A DNA stretch of 64,000 nt from Orychophragmus violaceus (lineage: Eukaryota; Streptophyta; Magnoliopsida; Brassicales; Brassicaceae), in contig CM058238.1 in assembly GCA_030180135.1 (NCBI GenBank), positions 7,491,248 through 7,555,247 of the forward strand. The letters run 5' to 3'. Position 1 is the first letter of the stretch. Each line of letters starts with the position of its first letter. The notes below the pieces were generated by a model, which was not told where the DNA came from, ran no database searches, and was given only the letters and a program-made list of their open reading frames with translations. Shown in pieces: positions 10,213 to 21,715 of the stretch. The position numbers and the translations under genes are program-made.

Positions 10213-11219
10213 TTAGATGTCAAACGGGCGAGAATCATTGGTAATTCAGCATGTTGTCTTACATTATTACTCTTATGTATAAATTGTCATAATGTTCATC
10301 TATTCAATTATATATAAATGGGATTGTTTTACTGCAACTACATATTAGTCAATTAGTCAAAAGTAACTATCTTTATTTATAGTTTTACGAAATCTTGATA
10401 GAGTAGTTCAGTCTAGGAATTCCAAACCTCTTTTAAAATTTATACCAAAGCATATAGTAATGTTTTAAACCCTAGTTTTCTAAGCACCCAAAATAACGGC
10501 TTATTGTAGCCAAAAAAATACATTAATTGATTAAAACATCTAATTATTATCTCTATAATACTTTCATATATTTATATATGTCATGATAATTAATTGATTT
10601 CTTCTGTACATTAAAGTTCTTAAAAGCCTCAGAAACTGCCTTTTGTCAACATATGGGGATTAGTTGCATCAACTTTTGTGTACCTACATTGCTTCACAAA
10701 CTTGATCATCTTCTTCTCTTCCTTTCTATTTCTTCTTCTTTTACAAATAATATAAACGATAAGTTTCCACAAGGGTATTTTCGTCATTTGGGAGCCATCA
10801 AAGTCAAAAGCTAAACTAAGATCTTCTCGTTCCGACAAGATACAAGACACGCAACACAAAAACCCTATTTAAAGCGCAATTTAAGACCACACACACATAC
10901 ACTTAACCTCATTAACTGAGATCCTTAATTTGATTGCCTTCATCAATACATTTTCCTTTGTAAGTTCCAGGTGATCTTCATCAACACGTTTAACAAGTTC
11001 ATATATATGTTAGTATACTTGTGTACGTACATATGTTTCTGCTCATACACATATTTAACAAGTTTGTATATAATCATGAATCCAACTATGGATACCAAAA
11101 GTGTGTTTGCTTCTTTCTTATATCTATTTGCTTGATCTATATTCTTGATTTTCTATATAGATTATTTAATTTTCAAGAATGCGTTCTAAGTCTATATAAC
11201 ATTTGTGTTATAGGTAAAA
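10213..11219. other. Upstream region and probable 5' UTR intron of MYB9
   Basis: A TATA-like CTATTTAAAG occurs near 10863, about 350 bp before the ATG. The transcript may start shortly after it. An acceptor-like TGTGTTATAG at 11204-11213, directly before the ATG, together with T-rich upstream sequence, suggests a leader intron. No other gene is seen. Confidence 0.4.
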
Positions 11220-12983
11220 ATGGGGAGATCGCCGTGTTGCGATGAGAATGGTCTAAAGAAAGGGCCATGGACACAAGAAGAGGACGAAAAATTGATCGAT
11301 CACATTCAAAAACATGGCCATGGAAGCTGGCGAGCTCTTCCTAAGCAAGCCGGTTTAAACCGATGCGGAAAGAGTTGCAGATTGAGATGGACCAACTACT
11401 TAAGACCTGACATTAAGAGAGGAAATTTCACTGAAGAGGAAGAAGAAACCATCATCAACCTTCATTCCCTTCTTGGAAACAAGTAATCAATTACTTTTAC
11501 ACTTTATAATTCCTTCATTTGTTTACGAGAATTTATGTTAGTTAACCCTTCAAGTTAAGTATCTAGTTATATAGTTCTCAGTGATATAGTATATATAGTA
11601 TATACTGTATAGGCTCTACAAATTAATACTTGATAAAATTGATAAAAAAAAAGTTTCAAATAAGCTTTCGATTTAATTAATATTTTTATAAATTAATATT
11701 TTTATAAATTAATAAAATATTTAGTTCTTACGTTATTAATTTATAGAGAATTTATTGTATACTATGATTTAAAAGTATGAAATAGTGTGAAACGATCTAG
11801 AATGAAATATATAGTCAATAGTCGTATGATAAAATATATGATGAACATTTATATATTTTTTTGTCAACTGAACATTATATATATGGGTTATGGATAATAA
11901 AATAATAATTGAAACACCTACTACACTGTTTTTCTCTTGCTGCATACGTATATGTGGCCGTTTTTCAATATTGAAGCTAATTATGTTCACATAACTAAAG
12001 TAAATCAATGTTAGGTACTTATCTTAAACTAATCCACTAGGATAATTATATCGATTTCGTTAATTAATACTAAATATTTTATATGTTTTTGAAAGGTGGT
12101 CGTCGATAGCCGGTAATCTTCCTGGGAGAACGGACAATGAAATAAAAAACTATTGGAACACACATTTGAGAAAGAAACTTCTTCAAATGGGGATTGATCC
12201 GGTGACCCATAGGCCTAGAACCGACCATCTAAACGTTTTAGCCGCTCTCCCGCAGCTTATAGCCGCCGCAAATTTCAACAGCCTCTTGAATCTCAATCAA
12301 AATGTGCAGTTGGATGCAACAACTCTTGCTAAAGCTCAATTGTTACACAACATGATTCAGGTTCTTAGCATCAATAACAACAGCAATCCCTCTTCTTCTC
12401 CATTAGCCATGCAGACCAATAACAATCTCTTTGGCCAATCTTCTTACTTGGAGAACCAAAATCTTTTTGGCCAATCTCATAACTTCTCTCACATTCTTGA
12501 ACACAATCATGATGAGCAACTGATGGTAAAAAACCAAGGAACTGATCAGACTTTGGATTCTTTTGCTTCACCGATGCAAATGGATGTTCAAGATGATCAT
12601 AATTCTCTCCCATTACTGGTTCCGGCTTCTCCTGAGGAATCTAAACAAAACCAGATGATGAACAAGAACAAAGACATCGTTGATTATCAGCATTATCATC
12701 ATCATCATCATGATACTTCAAACCCTTCATCATCAAACTCCACGTTCACACAAGATCATCATCAGCCATGGTGTGACACTATTGATGATGAAGCAAGTGA
12801 TTCTTATTGGAAAGATATCATGGAGTAAGATTCACTCATTACTCTCCCACATGCATTTTTTTGTATAAATTAAATTTCGTCGTTATCGTATGAATGTTTA
12901 ATCGACGGTCTGGCTAGTCTAATGTTTCTTTTTTTCCGTTTTGCAGGCAGACGTGTTCGGAACCATGGCCATTTCCTGAATAG
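11220..12983 (+). CDS. MYB9: R2R3-MYB transcription factor, MYB9 orthologue
   Basis: Exons 11220-11482, 12096-12824 and 12947-12983 give 342 residues. The R2 repeat has Trp17, Trp37 and Trp57. R3 has Phe70, Trp89 and Trp108. The N-terminus MGRSPCCDENGLKKGPW is typical of plant R2R3-MYBs. The C-terminal half is Asn/His/Gln-rich with no other domain. The last exon has only 37 nt and encodes the end QTCSEPWPFPE. Intron 1 falls in R3 after LLGNK. The intron that many R2R3-MYB genes have inside R2 is absent. In Arabidopsis, MYB9 with MYB107 activates suberin assembly genes in seed coats. Orthology rests on sequence and on the following genes, DOT2 and THO7. Confidence 0.93.
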
Positions 12984-13791
12984 ACAAGATTGAAAAGAAA
13001 AAAAAGGAACTAAAGAGAAAATAGTTTTTTTTTTCTGTGTCGATAAGAGTTTATATGCATATTTATCGTTCACTAAAGTTTGCAGTTCCATTTTTTCAGA
13101 CCACGTATGGTTTATTGATCTTGTAAAAATTTAACTATTTCATTGTATTAAATACAAATATTCGATATTGTTTGTAACTACACTTATATAATCTGATTTA
13201 AAAAATACAAAGTTCGTTTCTTTTTCCAGTTATCTTTATAAAACAAAAACTCAAATACAGTATCAAACACAAAGACAAACTATTATAAATGCAAACGCAC
13301 ACACAAACGCGAACAAAAACAGTCAACCTTGTCCACAATCAATTGTGTTTTAGTCAAAATGTAAAAAACAAAACAAAATCTTGACTCTCCCAAGCCAAAT
13401 AAATATGATTATTTTTTGGATAAGAAATATATATAATTTTTGTTTGTTTTACCAAATATAATTGAAGATTAAGATTTAGTTGGCGATGGGTAAGAAGAAG
13501 TGAACTACAATATATACCCTCGAAAATGACATGTTTTGAATTTGACTTGGCGACAAGAAGACTAGCTGAATAGTTACATAACTTACGCTAACATGTTTCG
13601 CGGGACAGAACATCTTGCACTGTTTTTAATCTTGCGGCCGAAACTAAACGATTACTCATAATAAACATTTATGATCTAAAATAAAAGAAGAAAAAGTTCA
13701 TTAAACAAACAAACAAAAAATCGAAATAGTAATGTTGCAGACTTGCAGTCGAATTATCGTCGTGATTATAAGTTAACAATCTAATATTACT
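12984..13791. other. MYB9 3' flank, nothing else identified
   Basis: This is probably the 3' UTR and intergenic DNA, AT-rich with no coding signal. Confidence 0.5.
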
Positions 13792-13820
13792 GTTCCAAAG
13801 AAAAACCCAACAAAGCCGTG

Positions 13821-13904
13821 GTCAGGATGGCCGAGTGGTCTAAGGCGCCAGACTCAAGTTCTGGTCTTCGAGAGAGGGCGTGGGTTCAAATCCCACTTCT
13901 GACA
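13821..13904 (+). tRNA. tRNA-Leu (anticodon CAA)
   Basis: An 84-nt cloverleaf can be drawn. The acceptor stem pairs GTCAGGA with TTCTGAC, with A as discriminator base. The D arm is TGGCCGAGTGGTCTAAGGC. The anticodon stem CCAGA/TCTGG encloses the loop CTCAAGT, giving anticodon CAA. A long variable arm marks it as class II (leucine). The T arm is GTGGG-TTCAAAT-CCCAC. A and B boxes are intact, there is no intron, and a TTTT terminator-like run follows within about 10 nt. Confidence 0.95.
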
Positions 13905-14542
13905 TTATTTTATTTTAAGTTCAAGGAAAAAACCCCAACAAAGCTGTATACTTTTGGTCAACGGAAACTGGTTTTTCCTTTATCGTATTAAACACTCAAA
14001 TCACTTTTAAATTATGGATTGTGACGGGGTATTATGAGAGGATAAACGTGTGCTTAACAAGGTACTAAAAAAAATTATTCTCAAGGATATAAAAGCCAAT
14101 GGTTAGATTTGTTTAATTCGGTTCAATTTCTCCGAATCAACTTAAATACATTAAAACGTATATAAATTAATAATGTTGAGACTAATACTATTAATTTATT
14201 AAAGAACTAGTTAAACCGAAATCTAATTTAACATCGATTTTTTTTTTTGTCTAACATTAATTTATAAAAGTTATAATGTATCTTTTCAATTATTTCTTAT
14301 TAAAAGAAACTTTATTACAGAACTGAAACCAAACCGACGCTGACTTTGCTTACTTCATCAAAGATTGTCACATTCGTTCATTCATCATTCTCGGGATGAA
14401 TCTATAAGGTCTTGTTCTAAATGTTGTAACAAAAGATCAGAGACGTCATCATAATACTTAAAAATAGTTTGCCAGAGACAGAACGAAGTGAAAAAAGTAT
14501 ACGAGCAAGCAAAAGTGCTTTCGAATGTTTTAAAAGTAGACT
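13905..14542. other. Intergenic DNA between the tRNA and DOT2
   Basis: No gene is seen. The right part is probably the 3' UTR of the minus-strand DOT2 gene. Confidence 0.5.
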
Positions 14543-17500
14543 TCAATGCTTCTGTCTCTTCGCTGGTGAATTCGAGTTTCCAGGCTCTGATTGCCGTTTT
14601 ATTCCCAAGAAATGCTCCACCTGAGACTCATCAAAATAGCAACGATCAACACCAATTCTGGATTATGTATATCTTATTAATAAGTCGATTTGTATTTATC
14701 TAAGATTCTGTAACCTTTTTGTCACCAAGCATTGGTGTTAAGCCTCCTGGAACATCCTTCTCAACAGTCGCAAACCCGCTCTGAGGATCACTAGTTTGTC
14801 TGAAAAATTGAAACAAACAAGTGTTAGTTAAAAGAACTGAGTGTGGCACTTGGATGATGTATGTGATGCCGACAAACCAGAAAAGACTAAAACTGAGTAA
14901 TAAAGCATATATATGTATACCCTGGTTTGACATTGCCACTGAGGACAAGGTAAGGAGTTTTCAACTGCGCTTGAGCTTCTCTCATTCTCGCAACAGAAAG
15001 CGATGGTGTGTCTGAGTTTTTCATTTGCTTTAGTTTGAGCTCTTCCTGGTACTGTTTCATCCGTTTCTCTTCCTTCATTTTTCCAGGTCCCTTCCCGTGG
15101 AATTTGTGAGACAGTAATCGAAAGGCTTCTTTTGGAGTCAACTGTTAACACAACGTGAAAGTTGAAGATCCGATTATTATAAGGACGAGTTTTAATAATA
15201 TTGAGAATCAAAGCTTAAGGAAACTTACGGTTCTACCAAACTCGTCAGTCCTCTCAATCCGGATATCCTTGAATCTCTCGTTACCTCCTTCATCATCTAC
15301 GATACCCACAAGCTTGCTCTTTTTCTTGTCCATATTCCTACCACCCCATTCGACCTTCTCTTTTAGGGTTCCTCGGTCTTTAAGAAGCTTCAATACACCA
15401 GATAATCCTTTCCCAACCGCAACTTCGTGTATGGTTTCATCTGGAGTTATCTCTTTGGTATCTGCTGGAACCTCTGCTTCAACCATATCAGTGTCTTTTA
15501 CTTCTGTCCAACCATCGGGTTGCTCTTCTTTTACTTCTTCAGGAGCTTTGGGTGCTTCATCTTCCTCCATGAAAACATCTTCGCTCTCAGCCTTCCCCAC
15601 ACCTGGAAGACCAAACCAATAGATTAAAAACTCCATATCACTTCTAACGACAAAAGCATGTTTTTGTTTAAGAATGTGAGCGAATGTTCATATACGTTAC
15701 CAAATAAAAGTTTCCGAAAAGCGTAGAAAGATCAATATAACAGCGGCAAACAATAAATAATGGTGTACTTGTGTCACTAGATGATTTATACTTTACCTTC
15801 AGTGCGTTGGAGACCCCAGACAAAATCATTCATCTCTGTGAAAACCACTGTATTTTCTTGTGTCTCAGCCCCAGAGGTGCTATTATCATCGGTGGTTTGA
15901 TTGGTTCTGGAAGCCAGAAGATGTGCAAGTGCTTCAGGACCAGATCCAACTTCCTCTTTCTTTGTGAGAGCTAACTTCCGAGCTCTCTCTAACGATTTAT
16001 AAAGATCTTCAGCATCATCAGCCAACACTGTACTCTCATCTTCATCTCTTTTAATAGTCTGAACTTGTTCCATTCTGAGTAGTCTGGATGCCTCATCAGC
16101 TTTAGCAATGGCCGTCTGATAGGCGTTGCTCCGTTTTTCGTTCTCGGACCTTTCTTTCTCTTCTTTCAAGGCCTGCCTTTTGCCGTCTTTGCGAGAACCA
16201 AGATCCTCAGCTGCCAATCCTGATGCAATAGCTTCTGCTTCAAGCGCATTTATGTCCAATTTATCCTTTCTCCGCAATGATTTCTTTTTCTTGGGTTTTT
16301 TGAATCGTAGCATTTCTTCATGTGAGAAGTAATCTGATGAAACCTTTGCTGACGAGTTGAGGTCTTCAAAAGTATTTGTTGTTTGACCCTGGATTCTTTT
16401 ACGCAGCTGATAGGTAGAACATGAAGGACAACGAATTCCATTAGCGAATACTGACTAGGAATCCAGTAATCATTAAAAATCGTAAAGGAAGAAAGGTACC
16501 TCCTCCAGCTTCTTCTCTGCTTCACCGGTAAAGCGACCCTTTGCATCCAAAAATACCCCCTAAAGATGAAAGCAACAATAGTATTTCACCCAAAGCAGTG
16601 TCTACAATTATAGTATTTCAAAAGTCCTAACTTACCTCATCAGTAGCGGGCTCATCGTACTGTGGAAGCATCTTCTTTACTGCCCCAGGGTCATCATTAA
16701 ACCTAAAAAATCAATACCATTGCTATGTTTCAATCCTAAGTAACACATATATGCTCATCTGAATGCAACTAAAATATCCTTTAACTTACTTATCATCATA
16801 TATTCCCTTTTTCTTCTTGGCTGCTTCATAGGCTTCGTTCCGACGCTTCTGCTCTCCAATTTCCACATTTTCTAGCATGTCAATCTCTGCCAGAATAGGG
16901 GTAAAACTCGTTTATGACAGACCCTCGCATCAAGTTACCAACCATGTTGATAACATCAAAAAAGGAGAGCATTAAAAGATACTAACCATTGTTGACATCT
17001 CCGTCAGCAAGGACGCTCTGATCTTTTAGTGTCAAGATAACTGCTCCACCTTCCACCACCTTCTCCAAACCATGTAGAACTTTAACACCAGAGAGATGAT
17101 CTGTTAACCAGAATATGTGAAGATAATTATTAACTAGAACGCATCACATGAAATAACTTGATTTAGAAAGAATAAAAGAGTGTATGATAGAACAATTGAA
17201 TGAAAGACTTTATAATCAACTCCTTTTAAGATTGATAGTTAGGTGTGAAAGAACTGTAAAGTATGTTATACCAGCATCACCCTATACATCTCTCTCATCC
17301 CACACTAAAATCATAGCCGTTTGCATTCTACATTTATGTAAATTTGAGCAAAGGAAAACTTACCACCATCCTCGCCGTCTTCATTTTCACCTTGATTAAG
17401 ATTGTCCTAAACAAATATAACATAGGATATATGATTTAAAATATAAGGAAGTTATGGAGAAATAAAAGGATACAAATATGTCCTAGGAATGGAGGAAACA

Positions 17501-18687
17501 CCTGCTCTTCAAAAATTCTCGAGAGCTGATGAGCTCTTTGCTTCTCAGCATTTCTTTTTTCCTCAATCTTACGGCTCCTTGCAACCCATGATAGAGCATC
17601 AGAAGCATCTTCAGCTTTCTTCTTTCTTTCCTCTCTCATCCTGAGGAAGAAAACACAAATGTTTTTTATTACGTGATTATCCGTATATCTAAATGCATAT
17701 GACACAAGAGAAATAGCCACAGCCTTAGACCTTACCAGCAATAACTAGGACTATATAACAAGACAATGTTTTTCATAGGATATATAAAGAAGTGATGCCA
17801 GGCTTGAATCAAATTCAGGCTCATTAGTAAATCGGACTAATAAGTTACCAGCATACCAAACAGCAGCATTGCCAGGCTTGAATCAAATTCAGAAAAGTGA
17901 TGTTCTATATACCTTATATTACATGCTAGAGTAGTAAATTATACAGTATGTTCGCAGCATCAAGTAAACAAACAGAGAATGAGACAAATATAGATGCCTA
18001 GAAAATTACTCTACCCAAAAATCATTTTCCAAGGGGAACACATTCTCCATCTTAAAATGGTAAGTATACTTAATAAGAAACTTAACAATTAAATTGTCAA
18101 CAGCACGAAGAATGAATCACTTACTTCATAATGCGATCCTCAACTTCCGAAGCAGATTGCTCTTTCCCACTTGGTGCAGCATCAACATTATCCTCACCTT
18201 CATTTGATCCTCTGTTGTCATAATGGTCATATCTTTCCGCATGTTTTTCAGTCTTATCATCATCTTCATGACTTTTCTTACTCGCTCTTTCCTTAGCTCT
18301 TGACCTATCCTTGTCTTTGTATGCTTCCTTCTCCTTTTCTTTCAATTTCTCCTTTTCTCTGTCTTTATGTTTATCTCTTTCTTTTTCCCTCTCCTTATCT
18401 TTCACCCGATCTCTTTCCCTATCTCTTTCCCTGCTCTTTTCCTTCTCAACGTCTCCTTCTTTATCCCTTTTTCGGTCCCTTTCTTTCTCCTTATCCCTTC
18501 GGTGGTCTTTTTCCCTTTCCCGTTCCTTGTCCCTGTTCTTTTCACGGTCATAGTCCTTTTCTTTATCCTTGCTCCTATGTTCCTTCTCTTTCCTCCTTCC
18601 ATCTCTGTTTTCTCTAGCAGGGGACCCCTTATTATCAGCCCTCTCTTCCCTGCTTTCATGTCTTGATTTAGACTTCTCCACGTCCAT
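14543..18687 (-). CDS. DOT2: SART1-family splicing factor, DOT2/MDF orthologue
   Basis: Twelve coding exons, 5' to 3': 18687-18125, 17640-17502, 17406-17364, 17100-16987, 16886-16790, 16702-16636, 16559-16500, 16406-15797, 15602-15229, 15141-14921, 14799-14715, 14620-14543. They give 816 residues, close to the Arabidopsis length. Residues about 10-150 are a Lys/Arg/Glu/Asp repeat region resembling an RS-like domain. The conserved SART1 block DALSWVARSRKIEEKR and the C-terminal VEHFLGIKR follow. SART1/Snu66 proteins are U4/U6.U5 tri-snRNP components acting in the nucleus. Arabidopsis mutants have meristem, vein-pattern and splicing defects. A leader intron (18698-19152) separates a 5' UTR exon near 19153-19290. 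The last exon (25 codons) is separate, and reading through intron 11 would replace it. Confidence 0.95.
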
Positions 18688-18697
18688 TCTCAAACGC

Positions 18698-19300
18698 CTA
18701 AATGAATACCAGGAACTTCAATCAAGACCTAATCACAAAAAGGAACAACTCAGAACAAAAATTACAGTGGTTGCAGACTACCACGACCAATTAAGGTAAC
18801 ACAAACTATTCTAGTGGCAAAAATATGAACAGATACAACCAGCTACATATGAATTACTCCGACAACATACTTGCACACTTGTTGACTACATACATATAGC
18901 TGCTAATCGTTGCTTAACCTCCCAAACAGTACATAACCAACAACGAAAACCCTAACCTAAGAAGATTTCACTATCGTTGAGAGAAAAAATGTAAAATTAA
19001 ATCATGCGTTCTAGTTACAGGCCAAAGTCTGAGCTCGGAGAAGAAACGGAAAACGGAACAAGATTAAGCAAAATGATACGAAGTTCATCTGAACAAAACG
19101 CAACAGAAATCTCAAAGAAAACAAAAGTGCATCAAAATCCGATTCGACTTACCTCGAGATCGAGATTTCAATGGAAAGTACTAAGATTTTCAGATCCACG
19201 AACAAATAAGACTGAAAACGCTCAGAATTCCAGGAGAATTTTCCAAGGGTTTACTGAGAAATTGCGAACGTACACCGAGGAACGATAGACGGAGACGGAG
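18698..19300 (-). promoter_or_regulatory. DOT2 leader intron and non-coding first exon
   Basis: On the minus strand, AG|GTAAGT at 19152/19153 marks the donor and ATTTAG|GCGTTTGAG at 18697/18698 the acceptor. The untranslated first exon upstream is purine-rich. The transcription start is not defined. Confidence 0.5.
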
Positions 19301-19843
19301 AAACTCTGATAGACAAGAGAGGCCGATTGTGCGAAAATAATAATAAACGCAGATATTCGTTTATATGTAACACTCCGGTTTAAGAGCAAACCCGTTGTTA
19401 AGTGAATAATTCTTAAATCGGTATAGTTGTGGACCGGTTCTAATTTTCCTAGAAACATCCGTGGCTTAATTTAAAATACTAATCCACCGTCTGTCATGAT
19501 TTTGAGATACCAAAATTGGTTTAGTGTAAATCATACAAACAAATCCCCCCTGACCGGTCCGGTTTATAAAGACAACCAGCTGTTTTCAACTTTCATAGTC
19601 AAAAGCTTCAAAAGATCAAACATTTTACATAAAACTTACTGAATCTGCAAGTTAAAAAGAAGAAACATATCCTTTTGATTACACCATTCCTCACCCGAAC
19701 CAGGCAGTTCTGCAACCGGAAGTGCGACTCATCATCGCTATTTCGGTTAAGATGTAACCATAAACCGGTAATTGATAAGATTCTTGACAGTGAAAGGTCT
19801 CTTTACCATTCAAGAGAAGACAAGAGTTAACTTAGAGTAGGAG

Positions 19844-20657
19844 CTAATCGATGGACATGGCTTCAGCACCACCAGCGGTTGTTTCCTCGGTGATGTTCCT
19901 CTGCATTTCTTCCACCATACTCTTCTGTTCATCCTCCATTGTCTCCTGCAACTCATCCACCTGTGCATACAAAACACAAATAAAATATATAAAAAGTTAA
20001 GAATGTTAGCTATACAAACACAATGAAAAAGGTAAAGAGAACAATAAATCCCGTACATACCACATGCAACAGCAATGCAAACTGCTTCTTCCTGAGTTCA
20101 AGAACTCTCCAGCTTGCAGTATTCTCGGCCTCGAGTTCTGCAATCTCCTTATTCAGTTCATGTATAGCATTCTCAGTCTCTGACCTCGGCGGCTGCGCAG
20201 AGATAAGTTTCCTAATAGCTTCACACTCCTCTTTATGCTGTCTCTCTACCTTACTCTCTTCAAGCTGTTTCTTAAGATCTTCAATATCAGCTTGAGCCTG
20301 CATTATCTGCCTACTCGTCTCGTCTTTAACCTCATTGAAGTTCTCTTTCTCCCTAAGATTCGCAGCAACAACCACTTGGCTCTTAAGAAGCGGAATCTCG
20401 AAAGCGGTAAGTTCTTGTAAGAAAGCTTTGGCGAGCCTACTGCACTCGCTGTAGTTATCTTCTTCTTTGTCTAGTTCGATTGCAAAAGAAGTGAATTTCT
20501 TCTGAAGCTTCTTGAGTGGAGGCTCGCCTCTGGTGGTGGTGGTGCGTGTGAGAAGCCTGTTTCTTATGATTTTGTCATCTTCTAAAGGATCGAATGCGTA
20601 GTTAGCTGGTGCAGTCTCTGACCTATGAGAAACAATCCTCCTAGCTCTCACTGACAT
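19844..20657 (-). CDS. THO7: THO complex subunit 7 (THO7/Mft1-like)
   Basis: Two exons (20657-20061 and 19960-19844) give 237 residues. The N-terminus has the family pattern (SVRARRIVSHRSETAPANYA, then a DPLEDD-type block). Residues about 75-215 form a long coiled coil rich in Glu, Lys and Gln. The tail is acidic and ends in MSID. THO7 is a coiled-coil subunit of the THO/TREX complex, which couples transcription to mRNA export and, in plants, to small-RNA precursor traffic. The gene follows DOT2 on the same strand, as in Arabidopsis. A leader intron ending at the TTCTGCAG near 20685 is likely. Confidence 0.92.
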
Positions 20658-21715
20658 CTTTAACTAAGATTCTCCTTTACTCAAATCTGCAGAACAAACG
20701 CGACCATATTACAATTAGATCTATGGAAACTAAAAATTTGCTCAACACTAAGGTCCTTTTGAACAAGGATACTCGATTCACCTGGGAAATTAGTCATTTA
20801 CAGAACAGAACCGAAACAGTCGAATTACTAGTTAACAATTAAGTATTCATAGACTTTGATTTCTTCTGCTCATCTTCATAATCGTTCTAGGAAAACTTCC
20901 GTTTCTCAAGATTAAAAAAAAAAAAAACGAGTGTAATGAACCCAAATTCCAGTGAGTGTGATGTATCAAATAAATCGTCTGAAAAAGATAATATTTCACT
21001 TACTGGAAACGAACCCAAGATGAGCTCACCTCTTCTACAATTAATAATCCAAAAGATAAATTATGATTCTGATGCGCGGTGAACCCTAATTCGTTTCCGT
21101 GCCTTCCCCCTTTCCCTCGTAGTTCCTCAATTTGCTCGTCTTGCCGCTTTGTTTCATGAGTCACAGACTCGCAAAGCTCCAGAACTTTCGTTTTATTGTA
21201 TACTAATCCCTGTTCTTTTCTAAAATTACAATACAAGCATTCACAATAGTAATTAGTATTGGTCTCCCTGTTCTTATTTTTTCATCGGTTTGATTCATCC
21301 GGTTTAAACACCCTCTTAGCCGGGTCGACACAGTTAGAGCTGGAGCCAGGGTGTTCATGATCAATTCGTCGTTTATGATTCATCTTATACAAATTAAAAC
21401 GTTTTTTCTGTCGAATATATACAATGTAAATTTTGAAAATTTGTGGTTCATTGAAAGATTGGTCCAATCTGGTTTACTGAATTAAACTGAGATTGTATAC
21501 AAAAAAAAAAAAAAACATGCTATTTTTCAGCAAGCCAAGCCAACTAACTTGAGACGTTTTGATGGATTGCAATACTCCTCCAAAAGATAAGTCTTTTTCG
21601 ACTATCACAATATTTACATTTTTATTAAATTATTACCACAATAGGATCACAACCAGAGCTTAATGACGACATAGAAATGAATGGTTTTACAAAGTCTATG
21701 AATCTGATACAAACA
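20658..21715. other. THO7 leader and promoter, NAA60 3' flank
   Basis: A candidate 5' UTR donor for THO7 occurs near 21000 (CAGTAAGTG on the minus strand). An AACCCTAATT telo-box-like motif lies at about 21082. No other gene is recognised. Confidence 0.4.

Noticed and set aside
17798..17905. Repeat of GCCAGGCTTGAATCAAATTC inside a DOT2 intron
   Set aside because: Two copies about 70 bp apart in an intron, with no structure beyond a small local duplication.
18300..18666. Ser/Phe/Pro-rich forward ORFs opposite DOT2 exon 1
   Set aside because: They are the complement of the Lys/Glu/Arg repeat region. The composition follows from the coding strand, and there is no independent gene signal.
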